Source of the DNA: Heracleum sosnowskyi
Lineage: Eukaryota > Streptophyta > Magnoliopsida > Apiales > Apiaceae
Direction: 5' to 3'
NCBI GenBank assembly: GCA_030848705.1
Contig: JAUIZM010000017.1
Span: forward strand, 1,116,001 to 1,180,000
DNA: 64,000 nucleotides
Both the position numbers and the translations under genes were made by a program. This document shows positions 49,725 through 60,052 of this stretch, in pieces. How positions within the stretch are numbered: the first letter of the stretch is position 1; the number at the start of each line of letters is the position of its first letter. Below the pieces are notes generated by a model, which was not told the DNA's origin, did no database searches, and saw nothing but the letters and a program-made list of their open reading frames with translations.

Positions 49725-51943
49725 ACTTGATTGGGTCCGGCATACTTAAAGAATTGGCCTTTGTCAGGCAAAACAACATTTTTAACTGAAACTACTTCAA
49801 CCTCTTTCACATAAGAGCGTTTCCATTTATAGCCAGCCTTAACACATTTCTGAGTAGGCTTAGGGATAAATGAATCCACTCTAGTCTGAGGAGGACTAGT
49901 AGTCTTTGCTTTAACATGCTTCTTATTATTAACATGTTGACGTGGAGCAGTCTTATCACTAGATACATGCTTACTATTAAAATAAGCATACATAACATTG
50001 AAAGCACAAGACATGCAATTAATCACACCACATGCTTTATGAGAAGAATTAACAGCATGCATGTTAGTTCTACAGTTGTTTTGATCCAACTTATGGATAT
50101 CTGATTTAGTCTTTTTAGTTGTAGCAACTTTGACTGGAATATCAGATATACACTTTTTGGACTGTTCAACTTCCAAAGCAATATCTTCTTCACGAATCTC
50201 CTCAGCAATAATGATAGAGTATTCATTCAGAGGATCTGCCTCGGACTCCTTACAGAAGGGTGTTTCAATACCCTTAAGCACATATGGAACACCCCTTCCT
50301 TCATATCTGACTCTACAAGGGGAATTAATTCCAAGCAATCCAATGGCCTCATTATAATCATAACCTATACTGACATGATTACCAATAGCTTGTTTATTAA
50401 GAATCTCTTTAGCCGTCTTACAAGAGTTGTAATAGGCATTAGCTTTGGTCTTAAGCTCACTAATCTGATCTTTGAGAATAGTTTCCAGTTGTTGATACAA
50501 TTTAACCCTATTCTCAAGAACTGCTACATTATTAGTAAGTTCATCTTGATTAATATGCACTAGTTTTAATTCTTTTATTTCCTTTTCAAGATTTGTGTTT
50601 AAAAGAATTATTCTATCATTTTCAGTGCGTGCACAACTTAAAGTATCACCAAGATGACGAATCATTTCAGTATCAGTAAATGTTACCTCCGACATGTATC
50701 TAGATGAAGTGCTTTCCTCTTTAGCCATTAAAGCAAGGTTCCCAATCTCACCTGCTTCTTCATCACTGTCAGTGTCATCCCAACTCTTTCCTTCAGCAAC
50801 ATAAGCTTTCCCAATCTTATTCTTCTTGCTAGAATCAAATGAGTTCCTTGTCACTTGCTTTGGCTTTTTACATTCAGTAGCAAAGTGACCCAACTCATTG
50901 CAATTGTAGCATCTGATTTTGCTCCTTTCCACAGTTCCAGTTTTGTAGCCACCCCTTGTGCTACTTGAAGAGGAAGATCCACCTCTCTGAAATCTGGGCC
51001 TGAACTTAAGATTGGGATTCCTCTTGAATCTGAACTTCCCAAACTTCCTGACTATCAAAGCCAAATCACCATCTTCCAGCTGATCAAGTTCCTCTAAAGA
51101 ATAGAAGTCACCACCAGATTGATCAATGGATGTTAATCCATATTCAGCATCAATAACATTCATGTTAGAACTGGAAGGTTGAACAGCCTTCACTTCCAGT
51201 TTCCGTGGGACTTCAGCAGCCAGTGCAGTAGAAGTACTCACTATCCTCCCAGTTCCATATAACTCATCCTGTTGAATCTGCTCCAGCTCATAGGTCTTCA
51301 GAACACCATACAGTCTTTCCAAAGAAACCTCTGTAAGATCTCTTGCTTCTCTAATGGCTGATATTATGTGCTCCAAATGACGTGGAAGTGTAAGTAGGAA
51401 CTTCTTGTTAATTTCCTTGATAGTGTAGCGCTTCCCATTAAGATTCAGATCATTGATTAATTTGTTGTATCTCTCAAAAACCTCAGAGATACCTTCACCA
51501 GGGTTTGATCTGAAATGCTCATATTGAGAGGTGAGAATTTCCAGCTTATTCTCTCTAACTTCCTCTGTCCCCTCATTGATTATTTCTATGGTTTCCCAAA
51601 TGTGTTTGGCAGTTTCACAGTTTAGGACATGATTATGCATGACAGGATCGAGACACTCAATGAGGATCAACTGTAGACAGGAATCCAAGGTAACATCCTC
51701 TTTCTCATCAGGAGTGTAATCCTTGGGATCTTTAGGGATCATCCTAGCAGCCCTAGTAACAACATTATTCTCAATCAATTCTCCCTCAATAATCATAGGG
51801 ACTTTGGGACCATTCTTCAGCACACCAATGTATTTAGGATTTGCAACCTTAAGAAATAGGAGCATTTTCTTCATCCACATAGGATAATGCTCCTTGCTGA
51901 ACATTGGGATTTTGACAGTACCAACTTTCCGTGTAGTAGACAT
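49703..51943 (-). CDS. Sirevirus gag polyprotein
   Basis: An intact 746-codon frame begins MSTTRKVGTVKIPMFSKEHY about 100 bases inside the 5' LTR. It has the UBN2/DUF4219-type copia gag region, then a CCHC zinc knuckle (CYNCNELGHFATEC) near residue 350, then coiled-coil and Lys-rich stretches, and ends FKYAGPNQVWVLRKD. Gag builds the cytoplasmic virus-like particle that packages element RNA. Length fits Sirevirus gags, which are longer than those of most copia elements. It ends in a different frame from protease; whether this is programmed or a lesion cannot be told here. Confidence 0.9.
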   Translation of the reverse strand: MSTTRKVGTVKIPMFSKEHYPMWMKKMLLFLKVANPKYIGVLKNGPKVPMIIEGELIENNVVTRAARMIPKDPKDYTPDEKEDVTLDSCLQLILIECLDPVMHNHVLNCETAKHIWETIEIINEGTEEVRENKLEILTSQYEHFRSNPGEGISEVFERYNKLINDLNLNGKRYTIKEINKKFLLTLPRHLEHIISAIREARDLTEVSLERLYGVLKTYELEQIQQDELYGTGRIVSTSTALAAEVPRKLEVKAVQPSSSNMNVIDAEYGLTSIDQSGGDFYSLEELDQLEDGDLALIVRKFGKFRFKRNPNLKFRPRFQRGGSSSSSSTRGGYKTGTVERSKIRCYNCNELGHFATECKKPKQVTRNSFDSSKKNKIGKAYVAEGKSWDDTDSDEEAGEIGNLALMAKEESTSSRYMSEVTFTDTEMIRHLGDTLSCARTENDRIILLNTNLEKEIKELKLVHINQDELTNNVAVLENRVKLYQQLETILKDQISELKTKANAYYNSCKTAKEILNKQAIGNHVSIGYDYNEAIGLLGINSPCRVRYEGRGVPYVLKGIETPFCKESEADPLNEYSIIIAEEIREEDIALEVEQSKKCISDIPVKVATTKKTKSDIHKLDQNNCRTNMHAVNSSHKACGVINCMSCAFNVMYAYFNSKHVSSDKTAPRQHVNNKKHVKAKTTSPPQTRVDSFIPKPTQKCVKAGYKWKRSYVKEVEVVSVKNVVLPDKGQFFKYAGPNQVWVLRKD

Positions 51944-52030
51944 CTTTTGAGATTTTTAGAATAATAAAAATTTCAGAGTTAAAAAAAAATCTCAAACAAT
52001 TGGATCTTTGATTTGTATATCAATCAAAAG

Positions 52031-52044
52031 GCTCTGATGCCAAT
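52031..52044 (-). other. primer-binding site, initiator-Met tRNA type
   Basis: On the minus strand the bases directly inside the 5' LTR read ATTGGCATCAGAGC, matching the plant initiator Met-tRNA primer site TGGTATCAGAGC with one difference. This fixes the element's orientation and the inner LTR edge. Confidence 0.9.
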
Positions 52045-53460
52045 TATTAGGTCCTGATAAGTTTGTAGAAGGGGGGTTGAATACAAACTATACCGTTTTA
52101 TCGAATTTGTTCTTTTTAGAATCAAACAATTTAAGAACAAATTATGGCGGAATAAAATGAAACAGAATTCAAGTTAAATATAACTAATATTAAACTTGAT
52201 AGGTGTTACAAATATGATACTGATTACAAGATTGGATCTCAAACTAATTAAAACAAATCTAGAATAAATTCGACATGAATTTATCTATTTTTGTAATAAA
52301 AAGATATAACAATATTTGATAATTTGAGATACGTTCTAGGGATAAAAATCCGCTAGATAGTCAAAGCAGTACAAGTGAATGAATTCTATTGGTTTAGATT
52401 TAACACAATGATTTTAGAATTTATCCACAGAAGAAATGAATCCGGCAGTTGCTTTTCTTTTTCTTGACAGAAGCTGTTCTTGAAAGATATTATGTTGATG
52501 ATATGTCTTCTGTCTGTTTTCTTTTCTTTACTTATATCAATCCACTTGACACAAAAGCCTGCACGTTTCTGCTTTTCATTCCACTAGGAATGACTATCAA
52601 AATAGTCTAGAAAAGACTATTTATAAGCCTGGAATGACTACCAAAAGAACTGGAATGACTATGATAATTTACATAAATTAAATCAGAATTTCTAGAAATG
52701 TACTAGGATGACTATCGGGATGACTATCCCTTGATAGTCATTCCAGTACATTTTTAATATAAATAGACTTGGAATGACTATCGGGATGACTATCCTGGAT
52801 AGTCATTCCAGTTCATTTTAATTAAGAAATTCTGAATTAATTCTAATTCTAATTTAAATTAATTCTGCTAATTAATTTATTTCATAAATTAAATTCTGAT
52901 GAATTTAATTTATTCAATAAATTAATTACTCAATTTATTTGTTAAATTAATTCAGAAGAATTAATTTAATAAATAAATTAATAACTAATTTAAAAGAGAA
53001 TGTAAATTCTTTAATCATAGAAAAACCAATTCTTGAACCACTTGAACTGCTGAAGAGTATCCATTGTCAGAGGTTGTCATTTGATGCACGGTCTGGTTCA
53101 TAAATGACTAACTTCAATGTTTGTTCTTCATCTTGACTTTAAGCTGTGGTTCATTGTCTGCTTTTGACTGTTGATCAACCTTTGTCACATGTACATTTGC
53201 TATCACAAATCTGAAACCTCTGTCACTTTAATAAATCCACTTCTTTGAAGACTTCACTGAGGCTTGATCAAATAATTGAACTTCTTTCAATGTAGTATAT
53301 CTTCAAATCTGTAGATGACTTTAATCTGTATTCTTCTGACAGATATGATCTTCTGAGATTCCTGTGACTGTGATAATTAATCTAATATTTACTTATTACA
53401 TTCTAGTTTAAGTTGAGTAGAATCCTCGAATTACAAATAGGCTATAGCATATGCCTTTCA
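52045..53460 (-). repeat. 5' LTR of the complete Sirevirus
   Basis: A 1,416-bp copy of the LTR at 42598-44003. It differs by an extra 12-bp piece (GAATGACTACCA at about 52633) and about a dozen substitutions. Its inner end reads CCTAATA rather than CCTAACA on the minus strand. Confidence 0.95.
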
Positions 53461-55393
53461 CCAGTCCTGACGTAATCCTGATGGTCGGTCAGTACTGATG
53501 TCACTCCTGACGGACAGCAAATCCTGATGGCTTGACTTCAGTACTGATGGTGATCAAATCCTGATGGACCAGGAAATCCTGACTGAGCTGTAACTGATAT
53601 CAAATACTGATGACAACTGTTATGGTAATTAAATCAGAATAATTAGTATTAAATGTCATATCTTCAGTTACAATATTTGGTCTGTTACGTTTTATTTTGT
53701 ATTTTATATATACAAAACAGAACGTTGGACTAAGGAAGATATACGTAACTGTGAAAAACCCTAGCAAAGATATTCTTCTCTCTCTCTCTCTCTCTCAATA
53801 CAGAATATACATAGGTTTTTGGGCGAACTGAGGTGCAGATCGCTGTTGATCATTGCCATATCTGTGAGTGGATTGATCTGTGTTGTTTTATCTTGGGAGT
53901 GATATTGCTGCAACCCAACACAGCGTAAGTGGGACAATAATCTCTTCAAGAACAGTCCAGACTTCTCTAAGGCTTGGCGACTCAGCTGTTTATTGTCTTT
54001 CAGTATTTGTTAAAGCTCATGAGAGATAAGTGTTCTTTCTTATCTCATTATTTACAGTCTCTAATTATATTATTGTTTCGACCTTCGTGTTTGTTTTGTT
54101 AATTGGTATTATTTGCATGTTCTTGTTAATACAAAATATATATAACTGCCCTATTGTTGTTGTGTAGTTTGTTAATTATACCCAATAAATACAAGAACAT
54201 ATTGGTAAATAAGAAGTTAAGAAATTAGATCGGTCTTGCATAAAAAATTAAGTAATTACTTGGTAAATAATTAATTACCTTTAATACTTTCATACAAACA
54301 ACTAATTAATAGTATAAAATACACCTAAACTCTGTTAATTGTCTACTACAATTTTTATTGTCAACATTGTTCTTCTTTACTTTTTTGTTTGTTCATGTTA
54401 AAAGTGTGTATATGAGTACATGAGTATGAGACTTTTTCCTTTATGTTATTTATCTTATTACGTTTGTTTGTATCCTAATGTAGGATCATATTAAAATCTT
54501 TGACAAGACAAGTTATTTGCTATTAGTGTTGATTGAGTTAAGACATAGATTAATATGGAGGGGGATTCATCAGTTAATCAGTTAAAATAATAGGCCGAGC
54601 AAGGTGATTTTCATGTACATTCAGTTGTGAATTGATTTATATGTTTATGTGTGTACGTTATTAGTTTTGAATTTATTGTTAAAAGTTGATACACATGTAT
54701 ACAAGGTAACTCGAAAGTGGAGAATTCATCATGTCTTCAAAAACAAATTGTATCATTGTTTTTTAACGTTTAGATAGTTATTGCTCTAATTTTTATGAGA
54801 AAAGATTATATCTTTTAGTAAAATATTTTCTGTAATTCATACACGAAAATTCAAAGATAAAAATTGTATATTAAGAAATTTATAGTGTATGTATTTCGAA
54901 AATATCATGTTAAGATTTATTCGACTGAAGAATTTATTTAGTGTGTGCATTTTTAACAAAATTCAATAATTCGGTGCATCTATAACAAAAGTCATACAAG
55001 AATAAGAAACATTGAGAAAATGCCATTAAATTAATTTTTTTAAAAAAGTAAGAGGTTGTTGTTGTTTTTTGTTTTGACAAAAAACGATCATTATTAATAA
55101 AAAATTATCCCAGCAACAAAAATGATGTTTGTTCATATTTTTTGATTTTTTTCTTACTGGGAGTAAATTTGTAGGTAGTGAAGATTTTAATAGCTCTGAA
55201 GTTATAATTGTAGTTTTTGATTGAACGATCTAGAACTTTATATATATATATATATATATATATAATTCAAAACAAAACTTAATTTTATAATATAAATATT
55301 ATTTTATTTAAAAACTTATTTTGTAGAATATTTTTTGAGAAAATTTAGAGATATTATTATAAAGCCGCTGCGAAGTGCAGCTTAGTAAACTAG

Positions 55394-55569
55394 TATGAAA
55401 TAATGTGGAAAACGTTTTGCAAAATATGCATGATTTTTCAAACATATTTAAAATATCGCTAGCATCCATATTAATACAATTAGTAGCATGCAATTAATAT
55501 ATCATACACAAATTAATCAAACAAAATAATTCTTATTAAAAGTAAATTTCTTTTTAGGTAATCATCTAA
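55394..55569. other. spacer between Helitrons
   Basis: 176 bases of AT-rich host sequence between the end of the first Helitron and the next Helitron start. Nothing recognised. Confidence 0.5.
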
Positions 55570-55577
55570 TCAATATA

Positions 55578-56590
55578 TCTTTCTTTTATATATATAAAGG
55601 AAAACCCCCAGGATCTCTAGAATCGCTCGATTCATATTTTTCTAATTTTTTAGAGCTCCTCAATTTTAAATACTTAAAATTAAACTTCCTTCTTTAAGTC
55701 CTATTTTTTAGAAAATTAAGTCAAAACCTTTTTTAAGTTGTATAAAATAAATCATTGTATAAAAGGTAAGTATAACCTCTAATTTATAAAACTTCTTTCT
55801 TTAAGTCCTATTTTTGAGAAAAGAAAGTCCAAATCTTTTTTAAGTTGTATAAAATAGACCATTGTATAAAAGATAAGTATAGCCTCTAATTATAAAACTT
55901 CCTTCATTAGGCCCTATTTTTTCTAAAATCGCTATATTGATATTTATCTATTTTTTCTAGAGTTTCTCTATTTTAATTCAATGTAGAGTCAGTTGTATTT
56001 GTTCTTTTGATTTTCCTGATTCTCAATTTTTATTTTTCAGGTACGCGATTATTAATCTTATAAATTTTGTGACACGGAGTCAGTTAGCATCTGTCTGCAT
56101 GAGTTACTTTTTCTTTAAATTTCTCTTTATTTTATCTTGACAAAATAGCCTGTGAAAATATGATCGCATGGAAATAAGAGTAACAAGATCACTCTGTCAA
56201 CTGATAGATCCTGAATCATGCATTCACCATCAAAGGAAAAAAGATACGTACATGAAAATAATTAATCTACTTTTAGTACTTTTAGTAATTAAATAATTGT
56301 ATTTATTTTCACAAGCAACACAAAGCACCAACCAATCTTCAAACTTATCAAAGGTAACAATCAAACAGAAAGTAGGTAGTAGTTAAAAATAATAATTATG
56401 AGAAAATAAAAACAAAAACAAAATAATATTTTAGTAAAATAAACTAAAAAAATAATAATTTATAAAATATATATTTACTATATTTATTTGTTCGTTAAAT
56501 CTATTTTAAATTATAAAAAACCGATTCGTGCATTTAAGAAATTTAGAGATATTTTATAAGGCTGCCGCGAAGCGCGGCTTAGTAAACTAG
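55578..56590 (+). mobile_element. non-autonomous Helitron (family B), 1,013 bp
   Basis: The 5' end is TCTTTCTTTTATATATATAA at 55578, preceded by A. The 3' end is a perfect hairpin GCCGCG-AAG-CGCGGC (56564-56578), then TTAGTAAACTAG to 56590, followed by T. Its first ~100 bases match the start at 58001. It sits eight bases inside another Helitron's 5' end. No coding content. Confidence 0.8.
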
Positions 56591-56689
56591 TACTTATATA
56601 AAGGAGAAGACAGAGACGGTGAGGTGGCGGCTCTCAAATAGCTCCGTTCTATTTTTCTAATTTTCTCAAATTTTCACAATTTTTAATAT

Positions 56690-57795
56690 TAATAATTACA
56701 ACTTCCTTTATAATTTTCGATTTTGTAGGCTCAAAACTTGATAGAACTTTCTTTTATTATTTTCAAACTTGATAGAACTTTCATTGATTTAGAAAATTAA
56801 AACTTTCTTATTACTTTCGAATTTGTAGACTTGATATAACTTTCTTTTATTATTTTCAAACTCGATAGAACTTTCTTTGATTTAGAAAATTACAACTTCC
56901 TTATTATTTTCGAATTTGGAGGCTCTTATGTTAATAATTGCAATTTTCTCTTTTCTTTTATTATTTTCAAACTTGATAGAACTTTTTTTGATTTAGAAAA
57001 TTACAACTTTCTTATTATTTTCGAATTTGTAGGCTCTTGTGTTAATAATTGCAATTTTCTCTTTTATTATTTTCAATCTTGATAGAACTTTCTTTTATTA
57101 TTTTCAAACTTGATAGAACTTTCTTTAATTTAGAAAATTACAACTTCCTTATTATTTTCGAATTTGTAGGCTCTTATGTTAATAATTGCAATTTTCTCTT
57201 TTATTATTTTCAATCTTGATAGAACTTTCTTTTATTATTTTCAAACTTGATAGAACTTTCTTTGATTTAGAAAATTACAACTTTCTTATTATTCTCGAAT
57301 TTGTAGGATCTTATATTTTTCATAATTTTTAATATTAATAATTACAACTTCCTTTATTATTTTCGATTTTGTAGGCTCTTAACTTGATAGAACTTTCTTT
57401 TATTATTTCAAAATTGATAGAACTTTATTTGATTTAGAAAATTAAAAATTCCTTATTATTTTCGAATTTGTCGGCTTGATAGAACTTTCTTTTATTATTT
57501 TCAAACTTGATAGAACTTTCTTTGATTTAGAAAATTACAACTTCCTTATTATTTTCGAATTTGTAGACTCTTATGTTAATAATTGCAATTTTTTTTTTAT
57601 TTTCAATCTTGATAGAACTTTCTTTTATTATTTTCAAACTTGATAGAACTTTCTTTGATTTAGAAAATTACAACTTCCTTATTATTTTCGAATTTGTAGG
57701 ATCTTATGTTAATAATTGCAATTTTCTCTTTTATTATTTTCAAACTTGATAGAATTTTCTTTTATTATTTTCAAACTTGATAGAACTTTTATTTT
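56690..57795 (+). repeat. AT-rich minisatellite, units of about 100-145 bp
   Basis: Variants of CTTGATAGAACTTTCTTT and TTAGAAAATTACAACTTCCT plus TATTATTTTCGAATTTGTAG repeat about nine times, with a spacer AATAATTGCAATTTTCTCTT present or absent between them. The repeat units mix two sub-blocks in different orders. Confidence 0.85.
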
Positions 57796-58139
57796 ATAAT
57801 ACTTTTTGACTTTTACTAATAGAGGAAACTAAATATACAATTTTAATATTCTTGTTTTTAAAATCTTTAGTAATAGAGGAAAATAAATATACTATTTAAA
57901 TCACAATCTTTACTAATGGAGGAAAGTAAATATGGAGTTGAGGTGGCGCACTTACATCGCTTCGTTCTATTTTTCTAATTTTCTCAAAATTTTGAATTAA
58001 TCTTTATTATATATATAAAGGAAAACACGAGGAGCTCTAGAATCGCTCGATTCATATTTATCTAATTTTCTAGAGCTTCTCAATTTTAATTCAATAAAAT
58101 TAAATTTCCTTATTTACATTCGAATTTTTAGGTAAGACG

Positions 58140-58650
58140 TTCCTTATTTACACTCAAATTTTCAGAAAAGACAATAAATATATAAAACTCAATCCCATTT
58201 AAAATTTAATTATAAAAATATTACCTTTTTTCTCAACTAACTTAAATCATATTTAAATTTTAATATGTTTTTCTTAAGTTTCACTATTTTAATTCAATTC
58301 GAATTTTCAAGGAAGAAAATAAATATATAAAAAGTCAATCCTATTTAAAATTTAATTATACAAATATTACCTTTTTTCTCAACTAACTTAAATCCTATTT
58401 AAGTGTTAATCTATTTTCCTTAAGCTTCACTATTTTAATTCAATTCGAATTTTCAGGGAAGAAAATAAATATATAAAAAGTCAATCCTATTTAAAATTTA
58501 ATTAAACAAAATTAACTTTTTTTCCCAACGAAATTAAATCCTATTTAAGTTTAATATATTTTTCTAGAGTTTCTCTATTTTTATTCAATAAAATTAAATT
58601 ATCTTACTTAGATTCGAATTTATAGGGAAGACAATAAATATATAAAAATC
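58140..58650 (+). repeat. ~150-bp tandem repeats
   Basis: A unit containing AATTCGAATTTTCAGGGAAG, AAAATAAATATATAAAAAGTC and CCTTTTTTCTCAACTAACTT occurs about three to four times, starting near 58145, 58300, 58448 and 58615, with weaker copies at about 59150 and 59268. Confidence 0.75.
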
Positions 58651-59389
58651 ATTTTTTTAGAATTATTTTAACGTTATATTCTATTTATGATTTAATATTT
58701 ATTTAATCTTTATATTATAATCCTATTTAGAATTTATTCTTTATTATATTTTTATATTATATCTTAAATTGCTTATAAAAGCATGACACATTTATTAGTT
58801 TTCCTCACATCACAAATTTGAGAATTTTACGATAATTCAGGTGCATTAATAAACTTGCATATTGAATATATATTTTAATTTATTTTTTTCTTTCTGACAT
58901 CTATTGACATCAGTAACCTGAGGTTTTGGAGATAAAGAGTGTATGAATTCAAATAAGGAAACAAATACAATTTTTTTAAATTCTTTTTAGTTGATTTCTA
59001 TATCTATAATAATTATATTGAATGTTATCTTTGTATATAGTTTTTGATATATTCTTTTTATGATTTGGAGAATTAATTAGAGTTATTTAATACCATTTTC
59101 TCATAATTTTTTTTAATTAATTATGTGTAAAGAATTGAATTTCTTTATTTACATTCAAATTCATAGCAAAAACAATAAATATATAAAAGTCAATCCTGCT
59201 CAGAATTCAATTAAACAAATGTTATTTTTTTCCCTTAACTAAACTAAAACTGAAATTCCTTATTTACATTCAAATTCACAGGAAAGACAATGATTATATT
59301 AAAATCGATTAAGTTTCTATGCTGGTTCTTTTAAATTATAATGATGTACATGTACACACTAAAAAAAATATTATAACATCTAACAATAT

Positions 59390-59905
59390 TTAAGAAATTT
59401 GTAATTTTTGTGATAATACAATAGTTGAAGTTTGAAGCGGTGGTTAATACTTAAATTTTTATTATTGCTTAATTTTAGTATTTTTGATTTATATGTATTT
59501 AGTGCAATGGGCGTCGGCTCAAGAAAGTATGACACAAAATCGGCATATAAAGTCCATGTTTTTTTTATTAATTTGTAATTTTTGTTATGATACTAATAAT
59601 TAAACTTTGAAGCGGTGATTAATACTTAAATGTTATTATTGCATATTTTTAGTATTTTTTTATTTACATGTATTTATGCAACGGGCATCGACTTCAAAAA
59701 CATGACACAAAATCGGTATATAAAGTTTAGGGATATTTAAGAAATTTGTAATTTTTGTGATAATACGAATGGTTGAAGTTTTAAGTGGTGGTTAATACTT
59801 AAATTTATATTACTGCATATTTTTAGTAATTTTTTATATGTATTTAGTGTACTGAGTGTTGGTTCAATAAGATAAGATACAAAATCCGCATAAATATATG
59901 TCAAT
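59390..59905 (+). repeat. three ~173-bp tandem repeats
   Basis: Units beginning near GTAATTTTTGTGATAATAC at 59402, 59574 and 59749 share AAGCGGTGGTTAATACTTAA, GGGCGTCGGCTCAA and ACACAAAATCGGCATATAAA. The third is the most diverged. Confidence 0.8.
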
Positions 59906-59969
59906 AGTTTATTTATTGTTTATGTATGTTACTTTGTAAAATATTGTGTTCACTATATATATATATATA

Positions 59970-60052
59970 CTAGCTTAAAACTCGTCCGATACACGGACTG
60001 TTTTTAATAATTTATTAATTTAGTATTTATGTTCAATATTTTATTAATTGTA
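59970..60052 (-). mobile_element. minus-strand Helitron 3' end
   Basis: On the minus strand a hairpin (GTCCG-TGTAT-CGGAC, 59984-59998) is followed by GAGTTTTAAG and CTAG at 59970, with T next. This is a Helitron 3' end facing left. The element continues right but is cut by the LTR starting at 60053; its 5' end was not seen. Confidence 0.55.

Larger units (their letters stand above)
42598..53460 (-). mobile_element. complete, recent Sirevirus-like Ty1-copia element
   Basis: A 10,863-bp element is flanked by CCAGT at 42593-42597 and 53461-53465. Reading on the minus strand: 5' LTR 53460-52045, primer site, gag 51943-49703, protease-integrase 49724-48681, integrase end and reverse transcriptase 48666-46858, RNase H to 46483, palindrome-rich spacer, env-like remnants, purine tract 44016-44004 and 3' LTR 44003-42598. 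The two LTRs differ at roughly a dozen sites and one 12-bp indel over 1.4 kb, so insertion was recent. Even so, coding lesions (a deletion in integrase, a stop in RNase H, a mostly lost env-like gene) mean it would need proteins in trans. Confidence 0.95.
38507..54187. mobile_element. probable solo LTR (~1.4 kb) carrying two nested retroelements
   Basis: Removing the two nested elements leaves about 1,405 bases: 38507-39142, 42551-42597 and 53466-54187. The ends are TGTTAG and CCCAATA, close to the TGTTAG...AACA of copia LTRs with one change, flanked by AATAC on both sides (38502-38506 and 54188-54192). Joining the flanks gives a sequence matching a related stretch at 38388-38430, which serves as an internal empty site. 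The LTR-like body holds a GC-rich stretch (38827-38910), repeated CCTGATGG words, a TATA-like region near 53705 and a CT microsatellite at 53776-53796. No internal coding region belongs to it, hence a solo LTR. Family unknown. Confidence 0.6.
37952..55393 (+). mobile_element. Helitron (family A), split by nested LTR elements
   Basis: The 5' end is TCAATACTATTATATAAAGG at 37952, preceded by A. The 3' end is a hairpin (GCTGC-GAAGT-GCAGC, 55367-55381) followed by TTAGTAAACTAG ending at 55393, with T next. These are standard Helitron ends in an A/T target. Without the insertion at 38507-54192 the element is about 1.75 kb, a normal size for a non-autonomous Helitron. A second copy of the same 5' end occurs at 55570/56591. 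No Rep-helicase gene is present. Confidence 0.7.
55570..57927 (+). mobile_element. second family-A Helitron, split by a Helitron insertion; 3' end not found
   Basis: Reading across the inserted Helitron at 55578-56590, the joined start TCAATATA plus TACTTATATAAAGG closely matches the 5' end of the first Helitron, and the next bases (GAGAAGAC...GGTGAGGTGGCG...CTCTCA) match its following segment. The interior is mostly the minisatellite at 56690-57795. I do not see a hairpin plus CTAG ending for this copy, so its right edge is set only by the next related segment. Confidence 0.55.
57928..59969 (+). mobile_element. Helitron family-A fragment and family-B Helitron 5' end (58001), with tandem repeats
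   Basis: 57928-58000 repeats the inner 5' segment of family A (GAGGTGGCGC ... TTCGTTCTATTTTTCTAATT). At 58001, after A, comes TCTTTATTATATATATAAAG and a segment nearly identical to the start of the Helitron at 55578. No matching hairpin-CTAG end was found downstream. The interior is made of the repeats at 58140-58650 and 59390-59905; 58660-59390 is AT-rich with a few more degraded repeat units. Confidence 0.55.

Noticed and set aside
38507..54187. A single long LTR retrotransposon spanning the whole nest
   Set aside because: The coding regions inside belong to two other elements, each with its own LTRs and target duplication; what remains is a single 1.4-kb LTR-like piece.
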